Shown here: positions 8,252-19,392 of the stretch, in pieces | How the letters are laid out: every line of letters begins with the position of its first letter | Position numbering within the stretch: position 1 is the first letter of the stretch | NCBI GenBank assembly: GCA_021733665.1 | Contig: JAHREI010000001.1 | Coordinates: 1,054,001 to 1,118,000 of the forward strand | Direction: 5' to 3' | Length of the DNA stretch: 64,000 nucleotides | From: Bacillus subtilis | GTDB lineage: Bacteria > Pseudomonadota > Alphaproteobacteria > Rhizobiales > Rhizobiaceae | The notes under the pieces: generated by a model | The model's database searches: none | What the model was told of the DNA's origin: nothing | The model's input: only the letters and a program-made list of their open reading frames with translations | Program-made: the position numbers and the translations under genes

Positions 8252-11140
8252 TTATTCGACGGAATGACCGTTCAATAATTGTGCGGCGCTGTCGGCGCTC
8301 ATTGGCTGGCCGAACAGGAAGCTCTGCACATATTCACAGCCCATTTCGCGCAGCTGCATGGCATCCTGTTCGCTCTCCACACCTTCTGCAACAACCTTGA
8401 GCTCAAGATCCTGCGCCATACGGATAATAGAGCGCAGCAGCGTGGTTTTCTGCGGCTTGTCGCCCTTTACGAAAGAGCGGTCAATTTTGATCATGTCAAT
8501 TGGGAAGCGTGTCAAATAGGAGAGGGACGAATAACCGGTGCCGAAATCATCCAGAGACAGACCCACCCCCATGGAACGCAGCTCATTGAGCATATGTGCG
8601 GATTGTTCCGGATTTTCCATCAACACGGATTCAGTCAGTTCCAGTTTCAGCGTGCCTTTGGTGACATGGGTGCGCGACAGGATTGCGCGCACGTCGCTGA
8701 GCAGATCCTGACGGATCAGCTGGGTGCTGGACAGATTGACCGAAACAAAAAGGTTCGGTCGTGACAGATTTTCCTGCCAGTTGAACAGATCATTGGCAGA
8801 CTGCTGCATGGCGAACAGGCCGAGCGGTACAATCAGACCGGAATTTTCCGCAATCGGAATAAATTCAGACGGTGAGATAGGGCCGCGGCGCGGATGTTCC
8901 CAGCGCATCAAGGCTTCAAAACCGGCAATGGTGCCGTCCTGCAGGTTCACAATCGGCTGATAGGCAATTGTGATTTCCTTACGCTCAATGGCACGACGCA
9001 GATCGGATTCAAGCTGCAGCTTGTCGCTGCCGATGGCGCGGAAAGACGGGCGGAACGGCTCAATACGATCACCGCCAAAGCGCTTAGCCTGATACATAGC
9101 AAGTTCTGCATCTTTGATCATATCTTCCGCATTGGCGGCATTGGCTGTCCATGTCAGCAGGCCAACCGATGCTGTCAGCACAATCTCGCGCTTGGCATAG
9201 GAGATCGGCGCACGGATGGCCTGACGCAGAGCTTCTGCAAAAGCAGCCACTTTGGCCGGATCAGACTCGGAGGCCAGTATCAGACCAAATTGGTCGGAAG
9301 ACAGTCTGGAGAGCGTATCCTGCGGTTTCATCAGGCGGAACAGGCGGCGCGAAATGGTCAGCAGGATGGTATCACCTGCCGACATGCCGAGGCTGTCATT
9401 AACCTGTTTGAACCGGTCAATATCAATCACAAAAACAGTCGGTTTGAGCCTGCTCTCATTGTAGGACATGCTCATAACATTAGCGAGACGGTCGAGGAAC
9501 AGCTCGCGGTTCGGCAATCCGGTGAGATTGTCATGAACGGCATCATGCAGCAGGCGTTCTTCCGCTTTCTTCTGCTCGGTCACATTATTCAGCGTACCAA
9601 CGCAGCGAACGATTTCGCCGTCAGAACCAATAACAGGCCGCGCCCGTAAGTGATACCAGTGATAATGACCGTCATTGGCACGCAGACGGAAAGTCTGATG
9701 AATGCGACCCCGACGGTTTTCCAGAATAGCATCAAGCGTTGTACGGAAACGATCACGATCATCACCATGCATTACCGGCAGCCAGTTCCGCACAGGGCCG
9801 AGAAGGCTGGAAGCGGCTGTACCGAGATAGGTGGAAATATCCGGTGTGGTTACCACACGGTCACGCGGCACATCCCAGTCCCAGACGATATCGCCGGAGC
9901 CAATAACTGCCAGCGCCTGACGTTCCATGTCAGAGAACAGACCAACACGTAAAACACCACCCGCAAATGCGTGTTGCATGACTGTGAAGCCGATAAGCAA
10001 AACAATCAGAACCAACCCGCCACCAAGTGCCGGCTGCACAATATCATTATCCAGGCGGCCGGAGACTGTGAGCCATGCGCCGGTCATCCATATGGCAATA
10101 ATCAGCCACGTCGGGATCAGCATGATCGCCCTGTCATAACTGCGCAGTGACAGAATACCGATAATCACAATGCCGCAGATAACTGTAAGAGCAAAAGAAA
10201 TGCGGGCAATACCGGCTGCAACCGGCGGATCAAAAATAGCAACGCCGCTCAGCATCATCAGACCGAGAACCCATGCCACCGCGCCATAGGAAAAGTGGTC
10301 ATGCCAGCGGTTGAGATTGAGATAGGTAAACAGGAAAATCAGGAAGCTGGCAGCCAGCGCCACCTCCGTGCCTGCCCGCCACATCTGCTCATTGCCGGGG
10401 GTGATGGCGATCAGCTTGTTCCAGAAGCCGAAATCCACGCAGATATAGGCGAGTACCGCCCATGCCAGTGCCGCAGCAGCAGGGAACAGCGAGGTTCCGC
10501 GCACGACAAAGAGAATGGTTAGGAACAGCGCCAACAGGCCGGAGATGCCGAGCAGAATACCGCGATAAAGCGTATAGGCGTTGATGGTGTCTTTATAGGC
10601 ATCCGGCTCCCACAGATAAAGCTGTGGCAGGTTCGGCGACGCCATTTCCGCAACCAGTGTAATAACCGAACCCGGATTGATGGTAATCAGAAACACATCC
10701 GCATCGGGGCTGACCTGACGGTCAAGAGCAAAGCCCTCACTCGGGGTAATAGAAGAAATACGCTGAGACCCCAGATCCGGCCAGACAAAACCTGATTTTA
10801 CAAGGCGGTAATGCGGGGCAACAATCAGACGATCAATTTGCTCATCAGTTGGGTTGGCGATCGCAAAAGCTGCCCAGTTACCGCTGGAACGTTTGTTTTT
10901 ATCCGCTTGCACTTCAATACGGCGGACAATGCCATCAGCGCCCGGTGCAGTTGAAACCTGCACACTGTCGCCCTGATCATGCATGATTTGTACTGCGCCG
11001 GTGAGGTCGAGGGCGGTGTCTTCTTTAGAAATTTTAATCGGCTCGACTGCGGATGCAGGAGCCGTGAATTGGAATAAGGCAGCCAGAAAGGCAAACACAC
11101 AGAAAAACGTTTTCAATCGGTTCTGAAAGTTTTCTGTCAC
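8252..11140 (-). CDS. Membrane c-di-GMP phosphodiesterase with degenerate GGDEF and intact EAL
   Basis: The order is signal peptide, a periplasmic domain of about 170 residues, seven hydrophobic segments (7TMR-DISM-like), a PAS domain, GGDEF and EAL. The diguanylate cyclase signature reads SSDQF in RLSSDQFGLIL, so cyclase activity is unlikely. The EAL half keeps EALMRW, LELTES, DDFGTGYSS and DMIKIDRSF, so c-di-GMP hydrolysis is expected. The GTG at 11140 is preferred (AAGG about 9 bases upstream, signal peptide right after), giving 962 residues; a longer frame to 11254 would run into the acetyltransferase gene. It is the last gene of a minus-strand run with thrC, the M16 peptidase and the acetyltransferase. 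The periplasmic domain's ligand is unknown. Confidence 0.9.
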   Translation of the reverse strand: MTENFQNRLKTFFCVFAFLAALFQFTAPASAVEPIKISKEDTALDLTGAVQIMHDQGDSVQVSTAPGADGIVRRIEVQADKNKRSSGNWAAFAIANPTDEQIDRLIVAPHYRLVKSGFVWPDLGSQRISSITPSEGFALDRQVSPDADVFLITINPGSVITLVAEMASPNLPQLYLWEPDAYKDTINAYTLYRGILLGISGLLALFLTILFVVRGTSLFPAAAALAWAVLAYICVDFGFWNKLIAITPGNEQMWRAGTEVALAASFLIFLFTYLNLNRWHDHFSYGAVAWVLGLMMLSGVAIFDPPVAAGIARISFALTVICGIVIIGILSLRSYDRAIMLIPTWLIIAIWMTGAWLTVSGRLDNDIVQPALGGGLVLIVLLIGFTVMQHAFAGGVLRVGLFSDMERQALAVIGSGDIVWDWDVPRDRVVTTPDISTYLGTAASSLLGPVRNWLPVMHGDDRDRFRTTLDAILENRRGRIHQTFRLRANDGHYHWYHLRARPVIGSDGEIVRCVGTLNNVTEQKKAEERLLHDAVHDNLTGLPNRELFLDRLANVMSMSYNESRLKPTVFVIDIDRFKQVNDSLGMSAGDTILLTISRRLFRLMKPQDTLSRLSSDQFGLILASESDPAKVAAFAEALRQAIRAPISYAKREIVLTASVGLLTWTANAANAEDMIKDAELAMYQAKRFGGDRIEPFRPSFRAIGSDKLQLESDLRRAIERKEITIAYQPIVNLQDGTIAGFEALMRWEHPRRGPISPSEFIPIAENSGLIVPLGLFAMQQSANDLFNWQENLSRPNLFVSVNLSSTQLIRQDLLSDVRAILSRTHVTKGTLKLELTESVLMENPEQSAHMLNELRSMGVGLSLDDFGTGYSSLSYLTRFPIDMIKIDRSFVKGDKPQKTTLLRSIIRMAQDLELKVVAEGVESEQDAMQLREMGCEYVQSFLFGQPMSADSAAQLLNGHSVE

Positions 11141-11180
11141 TGTCTTTACCTTTTTGTCATTTGTAGTCAGCAGGCTGCGC

Positions 11181-11813
11181 TTAGCGGGCAACCGGTTTAT
11201 GGAAACTGCTTTCCATTGTGACCGGCTGAGCTCTTTGCTGCTCTTCCCCTTCAATCAGACTATACAGCAGATGATCCTGCCAGATGCCGTTTATTTTGAG
11301 ATAGGAGCGCAAAGTGCCTTCCCGTAAAAATCCGGCTTTTTCAAGAAGCCTGACTGAACGCAGATTAGATGGAATACAGGCAGCTTCAAGTCTGTGCAAC
11401 CGCAGTTCATGGAATGCGAAGGGGATAACCAGTTTCAGAGCGTCATACATGTAGCCCTGACCGGCATGAGGCGCACCGCACCAGTATCCTATTTGCCCGG
11501 ATTGAGTGACGCCGCGGCGAATATTACCGAGAGTGATTCCCCCCAGTAAAACATTGTCGGATTTGCGAAACAGAAACAAAGACCACGCATTGCCGCTGCG
11601 TGCTTCTTCGGAATAGTGACGTAATCGCAGGCGAAAACTGGACTTTTCCAGTTCATCATCGCGCCATGTCGGCTCCCATGGTGTCAGAAATGCACGGCTT
11701 TTTTCGCGTAAATTTGCCCATTGGCGATAATCCGACCATTGCGGCTCACGCAAAGACAAACGCTCTCCCCTCAGATACACGGATGGTGTTTTGCTGAAGG
11801 GAAAGCTGATCAT
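11181..11813 (-). CDS. GNAT N-acetyltransferase, RimJ-like
   Basis: A 210-residue acetyl-CoA-dependent acetyltransferase of the RimJ/RimL branch, which acetylates protein N-termini (ribosomal proteins in the classical cases). LRGERLSLREP at the start, GQIGYWCGAPHAGQGYMYDAL (acetyl-CoA loop Q/G-x-x-G) and NLRSVRLLEKAGF are typical. The ATG at 11813 is chosen because it avoids overlap with the upstream peptidase gene, which ends at 11848. The substrate cannot be told from sequence. Confidence 0.88.
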   Translation of the reverse strand: MISFPFSKTPSVYLRGERLSLREPQWSDYRQWANLREKSRAFLTPWEPTWRDDELEKSSFRLRLRHYSEEARSGNAWSLFLFRKSDNVLLGGITLGNIRRGVTQSGQIGYWCGAPHAGQGYMYDALKLVIPFAFHELRLHRLEAACIPSNLRSVRLLEKAGFLREGTLRSYLKINGIWQDHLLYSLIEGEEQQRAQPVTMESSFHKPVAR

Positions 11814-11847
11814 GATACCCTGCCTGTCTGGAGAGCCACGGATAGAT

Positions 11848-13146
11848 TTATACAGCCAGTGCCGGACGCTTATTCGCTGCGAAGCCGCGCAATGTGCCGT
11901 GAATGTCGTCATAACCCATCATCTGACTGACAGGGCCGACAGCGGCGATGGTTGGTTTGCTGTCGAGGAACATGCGTCCTGAAAGATCAGTCAGCCGCTC
12001 CGGTGTAATCAGGCTCAGGCGTTCCATCAATTCTTCATTCGGAACCGGGCGACCGTAAAGCAGCATCTGGCGGGCAATCTGGCCCGCACGGCTGGCAGCG
12101 CTTTCCTGCGACATCAAGAGACCTGCACGATATTGCGCACGGGCACGGTCAACTTCCTGAATATTGATATTGGTGGAGGCCTCATAAAGCTCGTTGAGGA
12201 CAACCGGAACCAGCTCTTCAAGATTTTCACGACCGGTTGCAGCATGGATGCCGAACAGGCCGGTATCGGAAAAGCCCCAATGGAAAGCATAAACGGAATA
12301 GCAAAGCCCGCGTTTTTCACGCACCTGCTGGAACAGGCGGGAGGACATGCCTCCGCCAAGAACGGTTGCCAGCAATTGTGAGGCGTAGAAATCGCGTACA
12401 TGATAGGCGCGACCTTCAAAGCCGATCAGTACCTGCGCATCCATCAGATCGCGTTCTTCGCGATAGTCACCGCCGACGTAAGCTGCTTTGACGGGCGCGG
12501 TAGCGCTGGTTGTGGAACGGAAACCACCAAGACGGCTTTCAACTTCACGTACAAAAGAAGCGTGATCAACAGCACCGGTAGCGACAACAACCATACGGTC
12601 GGCGCTATATTGTTCGTTGATATAGGTACGCAAATCATCTGGTGTGAAGGATTGTACCGTTTCAGGCGTGCCGAGAATAGAACGACCAAGCTGCTGGTTG
12701 AGATATGCGGTTTCGGAGAAACGGTCGAAAACAATATCGTCGGGCGTATCATGTGCCGCGCCGATTTCCTGCATGATCACGTTTTTCTCGCGCTCAAGCT
12801 CATCTTCGTCAAATTTTGAACTGGTCAGAATGTCGGCCAGAATATCAATCGCCAGCGGCAGGTCGTTGCGCAGCACGCGGGCATAATAAGAGGTGGTTTC
12901 GACGCTGGTCGCGGCATTGATTTCACCGCCGACATTTTCAATGTCAGCCGCAATCTGCCATGCGCTGCGGTTGTCCGTACCTTTAAAAGCCATATGCTCG
13001 AGAAAATGTGCAATGCCGTGGCGGTTATGCGCTTCATTGCGGGAGCCTGCCTTAACCCAGATGCCCAGTGCCACGCTTTCAATAAGCGGCATGGTTTCGG
13101 TGGCAATCGTCAGTCCGTTGGACAGAACACTTACTTCTACACCCAT
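11848..13146 (-). CDS. M16 family zinc peptidase (processing-peptidase-like)
   Basis: A 432-residue metallopeptidase with the inverted zinc motif HFLEH and a downstream glutamate region typical of M16B, related to mitochondrial processing peptidase beta. The Arg/Tyr-containing C-terminal half (RGLCYSVYAF) is present, so it is a full two-domain subunit. The ATG at 13146 is favoured over the one at 13155, since AGGGGAG lies 10 bases before it and only 1 base before the other. Only one M16 subunit is encoded here. It lies between thrC and the acetyltransferase, an arrangement common in relatives. The natural substrate is unknown. Confidence 0.92.
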   Translation of the reverse strand: MGVEVSVLSNGLTIATETMPLIESVALGIWVKAGSRNEAHNRHGIAHFLEHMAFKGTDNRSAWQIAADIENVGGEINAATSVETTSYYARVLRNDLPLAIDILADILTSSKFDEDELEREKNVIMQEIGAAHDTPDDIVFDRFSETAYLNQQLGRSILGTPETVQSFTPDDLRTYINEQYSADRMVVVATGAVDHASFVREVESRLGGFRSTTSATAPVKAAYVGGDYREERDLMDAQVLIGFEGRAYHVRDFYASQLLATVLGGGMSSRLFQQVREKRGLCYSVYAFHWGFSDTGLFGIHAATGRENLEELVPVVLNELYEASTNINIQEVDRARAQYRAGLLMSQESAASRAGQIARQMLLYGRPVPNEELMERLSLITPERLTDLSGRMFLDSKPTIAAVGPVSQMMGYDDIHGTLRGFAANKRPALAV

Positions 13147-13353
13147 TCTAGGCATACTCCCCTGAGTATTTCACCGTCAGTTTCTTGGATGCTGACGGGT
13201 ATGATAATGCGACAATAAAAGAACCTGAAACAAAAATCGGATGTTCCGGATTACCCCGCCTGCCTCTTATGTTTTTTGCAGCATATAAAGGCAGAGTGAA
13301 AACTATGCAAATTTGCAGCCATAATACAACATATGGCTGCAACTGCGGTTTAA

Positions 13354-14751
13354 TTATTTCGCTGCTCTTGAATGGCTGCGTATATGATCTTCAACCACTT
13401 TCAGGTCATTCTGCAGGCGTGTGAAGTGCTCTTCACGCTCCATCAGGTCGCTGAGCCATGCAGGGAGAGCCGGAGAAACGCCGCAGGCATCTTTCACCGC
13501 ATCCGGGAATTTTGCCGGATGGGCAGTGGCCAGCACTACCATCGGCGAGGCTGTGTCTGCGTGTTCGCGGGCAACCTTAACACCGATTGCTGAATGCGGA
13601 TCGAGCAGGTAGCCATCCTGTTTCAGCACAGAGTCAATGGTTGCAGCTGTTTCCGCAACGGTTGAACGACCGGCAGCAAACTGCTCACGGATGGTTTTCA
13701 GCGGAGCATCGGCGATCGTGAATTCACCGGACTGGCCAAGGCTGCGCATCAGACCACGCACAGCGGCTGCATCACGACCATAGGATTCAAACAACAAGCG
13801 TTCAAAATTCGAGGAAATCTGGATATCCATCGACGGGGATGAGGTTTGCTCAACACCGCGCATGGCATAAGAACCTGTGGCAACTGTGCGTGACAGAATA
13901 TCATTGTCATTGGTGGCGATGATCAGGCGGTCAATCGGTAGCCCCATTTGCTTGGCAACAAAGCCTGCAAAAATATCACCGAAATTACCGGTCGGCACAG
14001 TGAAGGACACTTTGCGATCCGGTGCGCCGAGGCTGATAGCCGATGTGAAATAATAGACGATCTGCGGCATGATCCGTGCCCAGTTGATCGAATTCACACC
14101 GGAGAGCGAAAGTGTGTCACGGAAGTTCAGATCATTGAACATGCCTTTGACGAGGTTCTGACAGTCGTCAAAATTACCGTCGATAGACAGGGCATGAACA
14201 TTGCTGGCTGCAGATGAGGTCATCTGACGCTGCTGTACCGGAGAGACACGGCCATGCGGGAACAGGATGAAAATATCGGTATTATCGCGACCGGCAAAAG
14301 CTTCAATCGCCGCACCGCCGGTATCGCCGGAAGTTGCGCCGACGATGGTTGCACGCTGACCGCGCTGCGCCAGCGTATAGTCCATCATGCGTGAAAGCAG
14401 CTGCATCGCTACGTCTTTAAACGCCAGTGTCGGGCCGTGGAAAAGCTCCAGCACATATTCGTTTGCGCCGGTTTGTACGAGCGGGCAGACGGCATCATGG
14501 CGGAATGAGCCATAAGATTCGCGCACCATTTTCTCGAATTCGGCAGCCGGAATCTCACCATTCACGAATGGAGAGAGGACGGCAAGGGCGATTTCCACAT
14601 AGGATTTGCCGCGCAGATTACGGATGTCTTCAGCAGAAAACTGCGGGTAGCTTTCCGGCAGATAAAGACCGCCATCACGCGCCAGACCTGCCAAAAGTGC
14701 ATCAGAAAAGCCTAAAACCGGCGCTTCGCCACGGGTGCTGACATATTTCAT
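13354..14751 (-). CDS. thrC: Threonine synthase
   Basis: A 465-residue PLP enzyme converting O-phosphohomoserine to threonine. The N-terminal MKYVSTRGEAP, the PLP-lysine motif GPTLAFKDVAMQ and the phosphate-binding GATSGDTGGAA are diagnostic, and the length is that of the long (fungal/proteobacterial) type. It heads the minus-strand run toward the M16 peptidase, after a 207-base gap. It works with thrB at 4.8 kb. Confidence 0.96.
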   Translation of the reverse strand: MKYVSTRGEAPVLGFSDALLAGLARDGGLYLPESYPQFSAEDIRNLRGKSYVEIALAVLSPFVNGEIPAAEFEKMVRESYGSFRHDAVCPLVQTGANEYVLELFHGPTLAFKDVAMQLLSRMMDYTLAQRGQRATIVGATSGDTGGAAIEAFAGRDNTDIFILFPHGRVSPVQQRQMTSSAASNVHALSIDGNFDDCQNLVKGMFNDLNFRDTLSLSGVNSINWARIMPQIVYYFTSAISLGAPDRKVSFTVPTGNFGDIFAGFVAKQMGLPIDRLIIATNDNDILSRTVATGSYAMRGVEQTSSPSMDIQISSNFERLLFESYGRDAAAVRGLMRSLGQSGEFTIADAPLKTIREQFAAGRSTVAETAATIDSVLKQDGYLLDPHSAIGVKVAREHADTASPMVVLATAHPAKFPDAVKDACGVSPALPAWLSDLMEREEHFTRLQNDLKVVEDHIRSHSRAAK

Positions 14752-15144
14752 AGGGTTTCAGGCCTCATTTATTCAATGCAATTTTGTTCCGGCAATGCGC
14801 CGGTTTTGGTTGATCAGGGTGTGTGTTTTCTGTTCGCATCCCTTGTGTCATTTGCAAGTCTGTCGGGATAGAGCTTGCCCTATGCACAAAAAACGTGAAA
14901 ATATTGTCTCATAATGCATGTTAAGCGCTGTGCGTCCATATGGAAACGCATTCTGAAAGTGAGAAACAGTTTGGCTGAAACTGTGAAACAGCTTTTGGAC
15001 AAAATGTGCAACAAGAATTAAAGCTGCATAGCTGAGACTGCAAAAGAATTGCAGCACATATGCAGGATAACAGGACAGAGCGGCTACGGTGATGATTTGC
15101 CGGAGTGGTTCGAAAACAGGTTCAATATTCAGGAAGACCGGTTT
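14752..15144. other. 393-base divergent intergenic region (thrC / lipoprotein)
   Basis: It holds the promoters of thrC (-) and the lipoprotein gene (+). I saw no threonine leader peptide or attenuator-like hairpin in front of thrC and no convincing gene. Short open frames entering from 15049 lack a ribosome site. Confidence 0.45.
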
Positions 15145-15717
15145 ATGCAGAATTCTACCTTCGGACGTTTAAATCCTCTCTCAACGCGGTTTGCCCGTCT
15201 GGGTGGTGCTGCTTTGCTTGGCCTGATCGTGGCCGGTTGCTCAACCAGCAATCAGCAGCCGACAGTGTCGACATCCGGCGAGCCGCGGGTGACACAGGCC
15301 GACTTGCAGGCTTTCTGCCCGCGTATCAGTCTGCGTGAAGGTACTTCATATTTCAGCACCTATGAAAAAGGTGGTAACGGCGACAGCAATCGCGTGATCT
15401 ATCAGGCATCGATCAGCGATGTGACCCGTGATTGCCGCAGAGATAGTGGTAACCTGATCATTACTGCCGCAGCTGCAGGTCGTGTTGTGCCGGGCCCTAA
15501 ATTCCGCAATGGCACAATCACCATGCCAATCCGTGTCGTGGTGATGGAAGGGGACAAGGTTGTGTCAAGCAATCTGCATAAGCAGGCTGTGTCCATGACA
15601 AATTCTGACTCTGCAACGCAGTTTGTCTTTACGGCGCCACCGGTGACTGTATCAGAAGCAACCTCGCGTCAGGTGCAGATTTATATCGGCTTTGATGAAG
15701 GTCCGCAGAAGAAATAA
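15145..15717 (+). CDS. Conserved outer- or inner-membrane lipoprotein
   Basis: A 190-residue protein with a lipoprotein signal: a basic n-region (RLNPLSTRFARL), a hydrophobic core and the lipobox VAGC at about residue 31, then a Ser/Thr/Gln-rich linker. The ATG at 15145 is preferred because AGGAAG lies 8 bases upstream. The mature domain has two more cysteines (in FCPR and DCRR) that may pair. I do not recognise a characterised family; similar hypothetical lipoproteins are common in Hyphomicrobiales. It stands alone, with a stem-loop about 40 bases after it. Confidence 0.82.
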   Translation: MQNSTFGRLNPLSTRFARLGGAALLGLIVAGCSTSNQQPTVSTSGEPRVTQADLQAFCPRISLREGTSYFSTYEKGGNGDSNRVIYQASISDVTRDCRRDSGNLIITAAAAGRVVPGPKFRNGTITMPIRVVVMEGDKVVSSNLHKQAVSMTNSDSATQFVFTAPPVTVSEATSRQVQIYIGFDEGPQKK

Positions 15718-16072
15718 TGACATAGTGCACGTATCTTTGTGCTGTTTATTAATAAGAATACCGCAGCGGAGGGAAAATCGCTGCGGTATTTTCGTTTATG
15801 CTTGCGCGTATTTGCAAATAATCGAAAATTATTGCATAAAACATTAACTATAGCTTCATCTAACCGTGAATTTTAACCGCTGTTTCAGATGGTTCAATTC
15901 AGGGTAAATAAAGATTTTATTGTAAAAAATTATTTATTTTCAATTGCTTATGAGATTTTAATTTGTAGTTTTGCCTGGTTTCAGGTTTATTGACTGTGGA
16001 ATGCCGCATATTCATTACTAAAACGATGAAACAATGAAACTATTTGTAATCTCTAACGTTTAGACTGTTGCC
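15718..16072. other. 355-base A/T-rich intergenic region
   Basis: It contains the terminator at 15757-15790, then about 280 very A/T-rich bases before the 60-aa gene. A short direct repeat of ATGAAAC occurs around 16026-16040. No gene, operator or RNA element could be recognised; an unannotated small RNA cannot be excluded. Confidence 0.4.
15757..15794 (+). terminator. Stem-loop terminator after the lipoprotein gene
   Basis: The 12-bp perfect arms AATACCGCAGCG (15757-15768) and its complement (15779-15790) with a 10-base loop end in a short T run (TATTTTCG). Confidence 0.75.
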
Positions 16073-16255
16073 ATGATGACAGCTTATGAACTCATACAGG
16101 AACCAACCGACACCTGGGCCATTTTTGAAATGGATTCCGGTGAGCCGGTTATGATTGAAGGTCGCCCGATGATTGGTCTGAGCGAGACAGAAGCGCAGCA
16201 GGTCTATGCTGCACTGACGGCTCCCGTGAAAGACGCCAAGAAATCAGCAGCCTGA
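16073..16255 (+). CDS. Small acidic hypothetical protein (60 aa)
   Basis: A 60-residue acidic protein, with a second ATG one codon in. The sequence is non-repetitive, with a core around TWAIFEMDSGEPVMIEGRPM and a helical SETEAQQVYAAL stretch. I do not recognise a family and there is no signal peptide. Its own strong terminator 70 bases downstream and the long A/T-rich leader support an expressed, monocistronic gene. The ribosome site is poor, so the call is moderate. Confidence 0.6.
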   Translation: MMTAYELIQEPTDTWAIFEMDSGEPVMIEGRPMIGLSETEAQQVYAALTAPVKDAKKSAA

Positions 16256-16326
16256 TATCAGGCATTTGGCTTAAGCCATAATGCATCAATCAAGGGTGAT
16301 GGTATTCAAGTAATATCAATACCTTA

Positions 16327-16364
16327 AGCAAAAGGGCGTGCCATGGCACGCCCTTTTGCTTTTC
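16327..16364. terminator. Bidirectional terminator between the 60-aa gene and the HAD gene
   Basis: A perfect 16-bp inverted repeat (16327-16342 with 16345-16360) with a 2-base centre, GC-rich in the middle and A/T-rich at both ends. It can end both convergent transcripts. Confidence 0.88.
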
Positions 16365-16381
16365 TGGTCACAGCAGTTGGC

Positions 16382-17071
16382 TCAGAAACCTTCGTCCCAT
16401 TCGGCCATTGCTTCGATCACGGCTGGCAGGTCACGATGGCGGTTAATTACGGTTTCTGCACCGGCCTCGGTCAGCTTGTCTGCGTGACCCGGATAAGTAT
16501 GGGCACCGCCGGTAAAGCCGATAACACGCATGCCTGCAGCGCGTGCTGCATGGACACCGTGGCTTGAATCCTCAATCACAAAGCAATGTTTCGGATCGGC
16601 GTTAAACTGCTGCGCTGCATAGGTGTAAACATTCGGAGCCGGTTTCGGTTCTTTATTGCCAACTTCACGGGCAGCATAAATATGCGGGGCGAATGCATCA
16701 TAAAGCGTTGAACGCTTGAGCATCAGTTGCAGGGAGTCCGAATTGGAATTCGAGCAGATCGCTTTCGGATATTTCAGCTGGCTCACCACATCTTCGATGC
16801 CGTCAACGGTCAGCAGCTCTTTGGTAATCCGCTCTTTCATGATCTTGCGCGATTTTTCAATCAGTGATGCTGAGATCGGCATAGAGGATTCCCGCTCAAT
16901 TTCCATCAGAATGCTCGGCCATGTCAGACCGGCAAAACGCTCGGCAATTTCCTCCGGTGAAATCGGGTAACCCGCATCGGTCAGAAGTTCGGATTCGACC
17001 TGTGCGGCAATATACTCGGAGTCGACCAGAACACCGTCACAGTCGAAGAGGATCAGCTGGGGTTTTGACAT
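16382..17071 (-). CDS. HAD superfamily hydrolase (phosphoglycolate phosphatase / beta-phosphoglucomutase type)
   Basis: A 229-residue phosphatase-like protein. Motif I is DCDGVLVDSE, motif II is CSNSNS, and motif III/IV is KPAPNVY followed by VIEDSSHGVHAARAAGM, the subfamily I pattern with a helical cap. The ATG at 17071 follows GGA and starts MSKPQL, better than the upstream frame. Substrate unknown; sugar phosphates or phosphoglycolate are typical. It is transcribed away from ccrM. Confidence 0.88.
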   Translation of the reverse strand: MSKPQLILFDCDGVLVDSEYIAAQVESELLTDAGYPISPEEIAERFAGLTWPSILMEIERESSMPISASLIEKSRKIMKERITKELLTVDGIEDVVSQLKYPKAICSNSNSDSLQLMLKRSTLYDAFAPHIYAAREVGNKEPKPAPNVYTYAAQQFNADPKHCFVIEDSSHGVHAARAAGMRVIGFTGGAHTYPGHADKLTEAGAETVINRHRDLPAVIEAMAEWDEGF

Positions 17072-18598
<1,527 letters not shown>

Positions 18599-18717
18599 AA
18601 TGATGAAATCAGCAGTGTTTTCATACTGCTAGTTTCGACAGCATTCTGCGCTGATTTGATGTGTTAATCACAACGGCACATAACTATCGGACTGACCTCC
18701 AGAGATGTCTGAGCCTT

Positions 18718-18748
18718 AAAGCGCCGGTGTTGAGCCGGCGCTTTTTTT
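18718..18748 (+). terminator. Terminator after ccrM
   Basis: The arms AAAGCGCCGG (18718-18727) and CCGGCGCTTT (18735-18744) with a 7-base loop are followed by a long T run. It may also act on the convergent methyltransferase gene that ends at 18758. Confidence 0.88.
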
Positions 18749-18757
18749 GTAACTGCC

Positions 18758-19375
18758 TCAGGAGGTTTTACGGCAGAGCCATATTGTGTGATTGCCGCAA
18801 CGGGGATCATTTTCGACATACTGCACAACATCAAAACCGTTCTCGGACAAAAGAGAGCGATATTCTTCCGGTGCGAGGCTGGAGTGATACAGCGGCTGGC
18901 CTTCAAATGTGCCGATGGCTTCGCCATTTGAAGTGCCGCTGGTAAACATCAAGATAGCATTCTCTTGAGCGTGTGCTGCAAAGCGGGGGAACATCCGGCG
19001 CTGGTCATCGCGTTGCAGATGGAAGAAACTGTCCCATGCGAGAATACCGTTAAATTGCTGCGGCAGTGTGAGCGCACGCATATCGGTAACAAGCCATTGA
19101 TGTTGCGGGAACCGCTCACGACAAATATTGATCATACTGGAGGAGCTGTCGATGCCAGTGACCTGAAAGCCTTCGCGGATCAGATGTCCGGCCATAGGTT
19201 CTCCGGCGCCGCAGCCACAATCCAGTACTGTGCCCTGTTGGGGCAGTAATCCGGTAAAACGCTTTAACCAGTCTGCTTCCATCAGCCCTTTGGCCGTATT
19301 ACTGCGGCGGATATGATCCCATCTCTGCGCATGGGTTTCATAGAGAGAAATGATGTTCTCGGCATCTTTTGACAT
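18758..19375 (-). CDS. Class I SAM-dependent methyltransferase
   Basis: A 205-residue Rossmann-fold methyltransferase. Motif I is VLDCGCGAGEPMAGHL, followed by VTGIDSSSSMI (motif II) and ILAWDSFFHL in the motif IV position. There is no DNA-type DPPY motif, so a small molecule or protein substrate is more likely; the substrate is unknown. It starts 17 bases after the mutY stop and is probably cotranscribed with it. Confidence 0.82.
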   Translation of the reverse strand: MSKDAENIISLYETHAQRWDHIRRSNTAKGLMEADWLKRFTGLLPQQGTVLDCGCGAGEPMAGHLIREGFQVTGIDSSSSMINICRERFPQHQWLVTDMRALTLPQQFNGILAWDSFFHLQRDDQRRMFPRFAAHAQENAILMFTSGTSNGEAIGTFEGQPLYHSSLAPEEYRSLLSENGFDVVQYVENDPRCGNHTIWLCRKTS

Positions 19376-19392
19376 GTGTATTTTCCGCGTAA

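Noticed and set aside
11141-11254. Longer N-terminus for the EAL protein
   Set aside because: It would overlap the acetyltransferase gene and put 38 polar residues before a normal signal peptide; the GTG at 11140 has a ribosome site.
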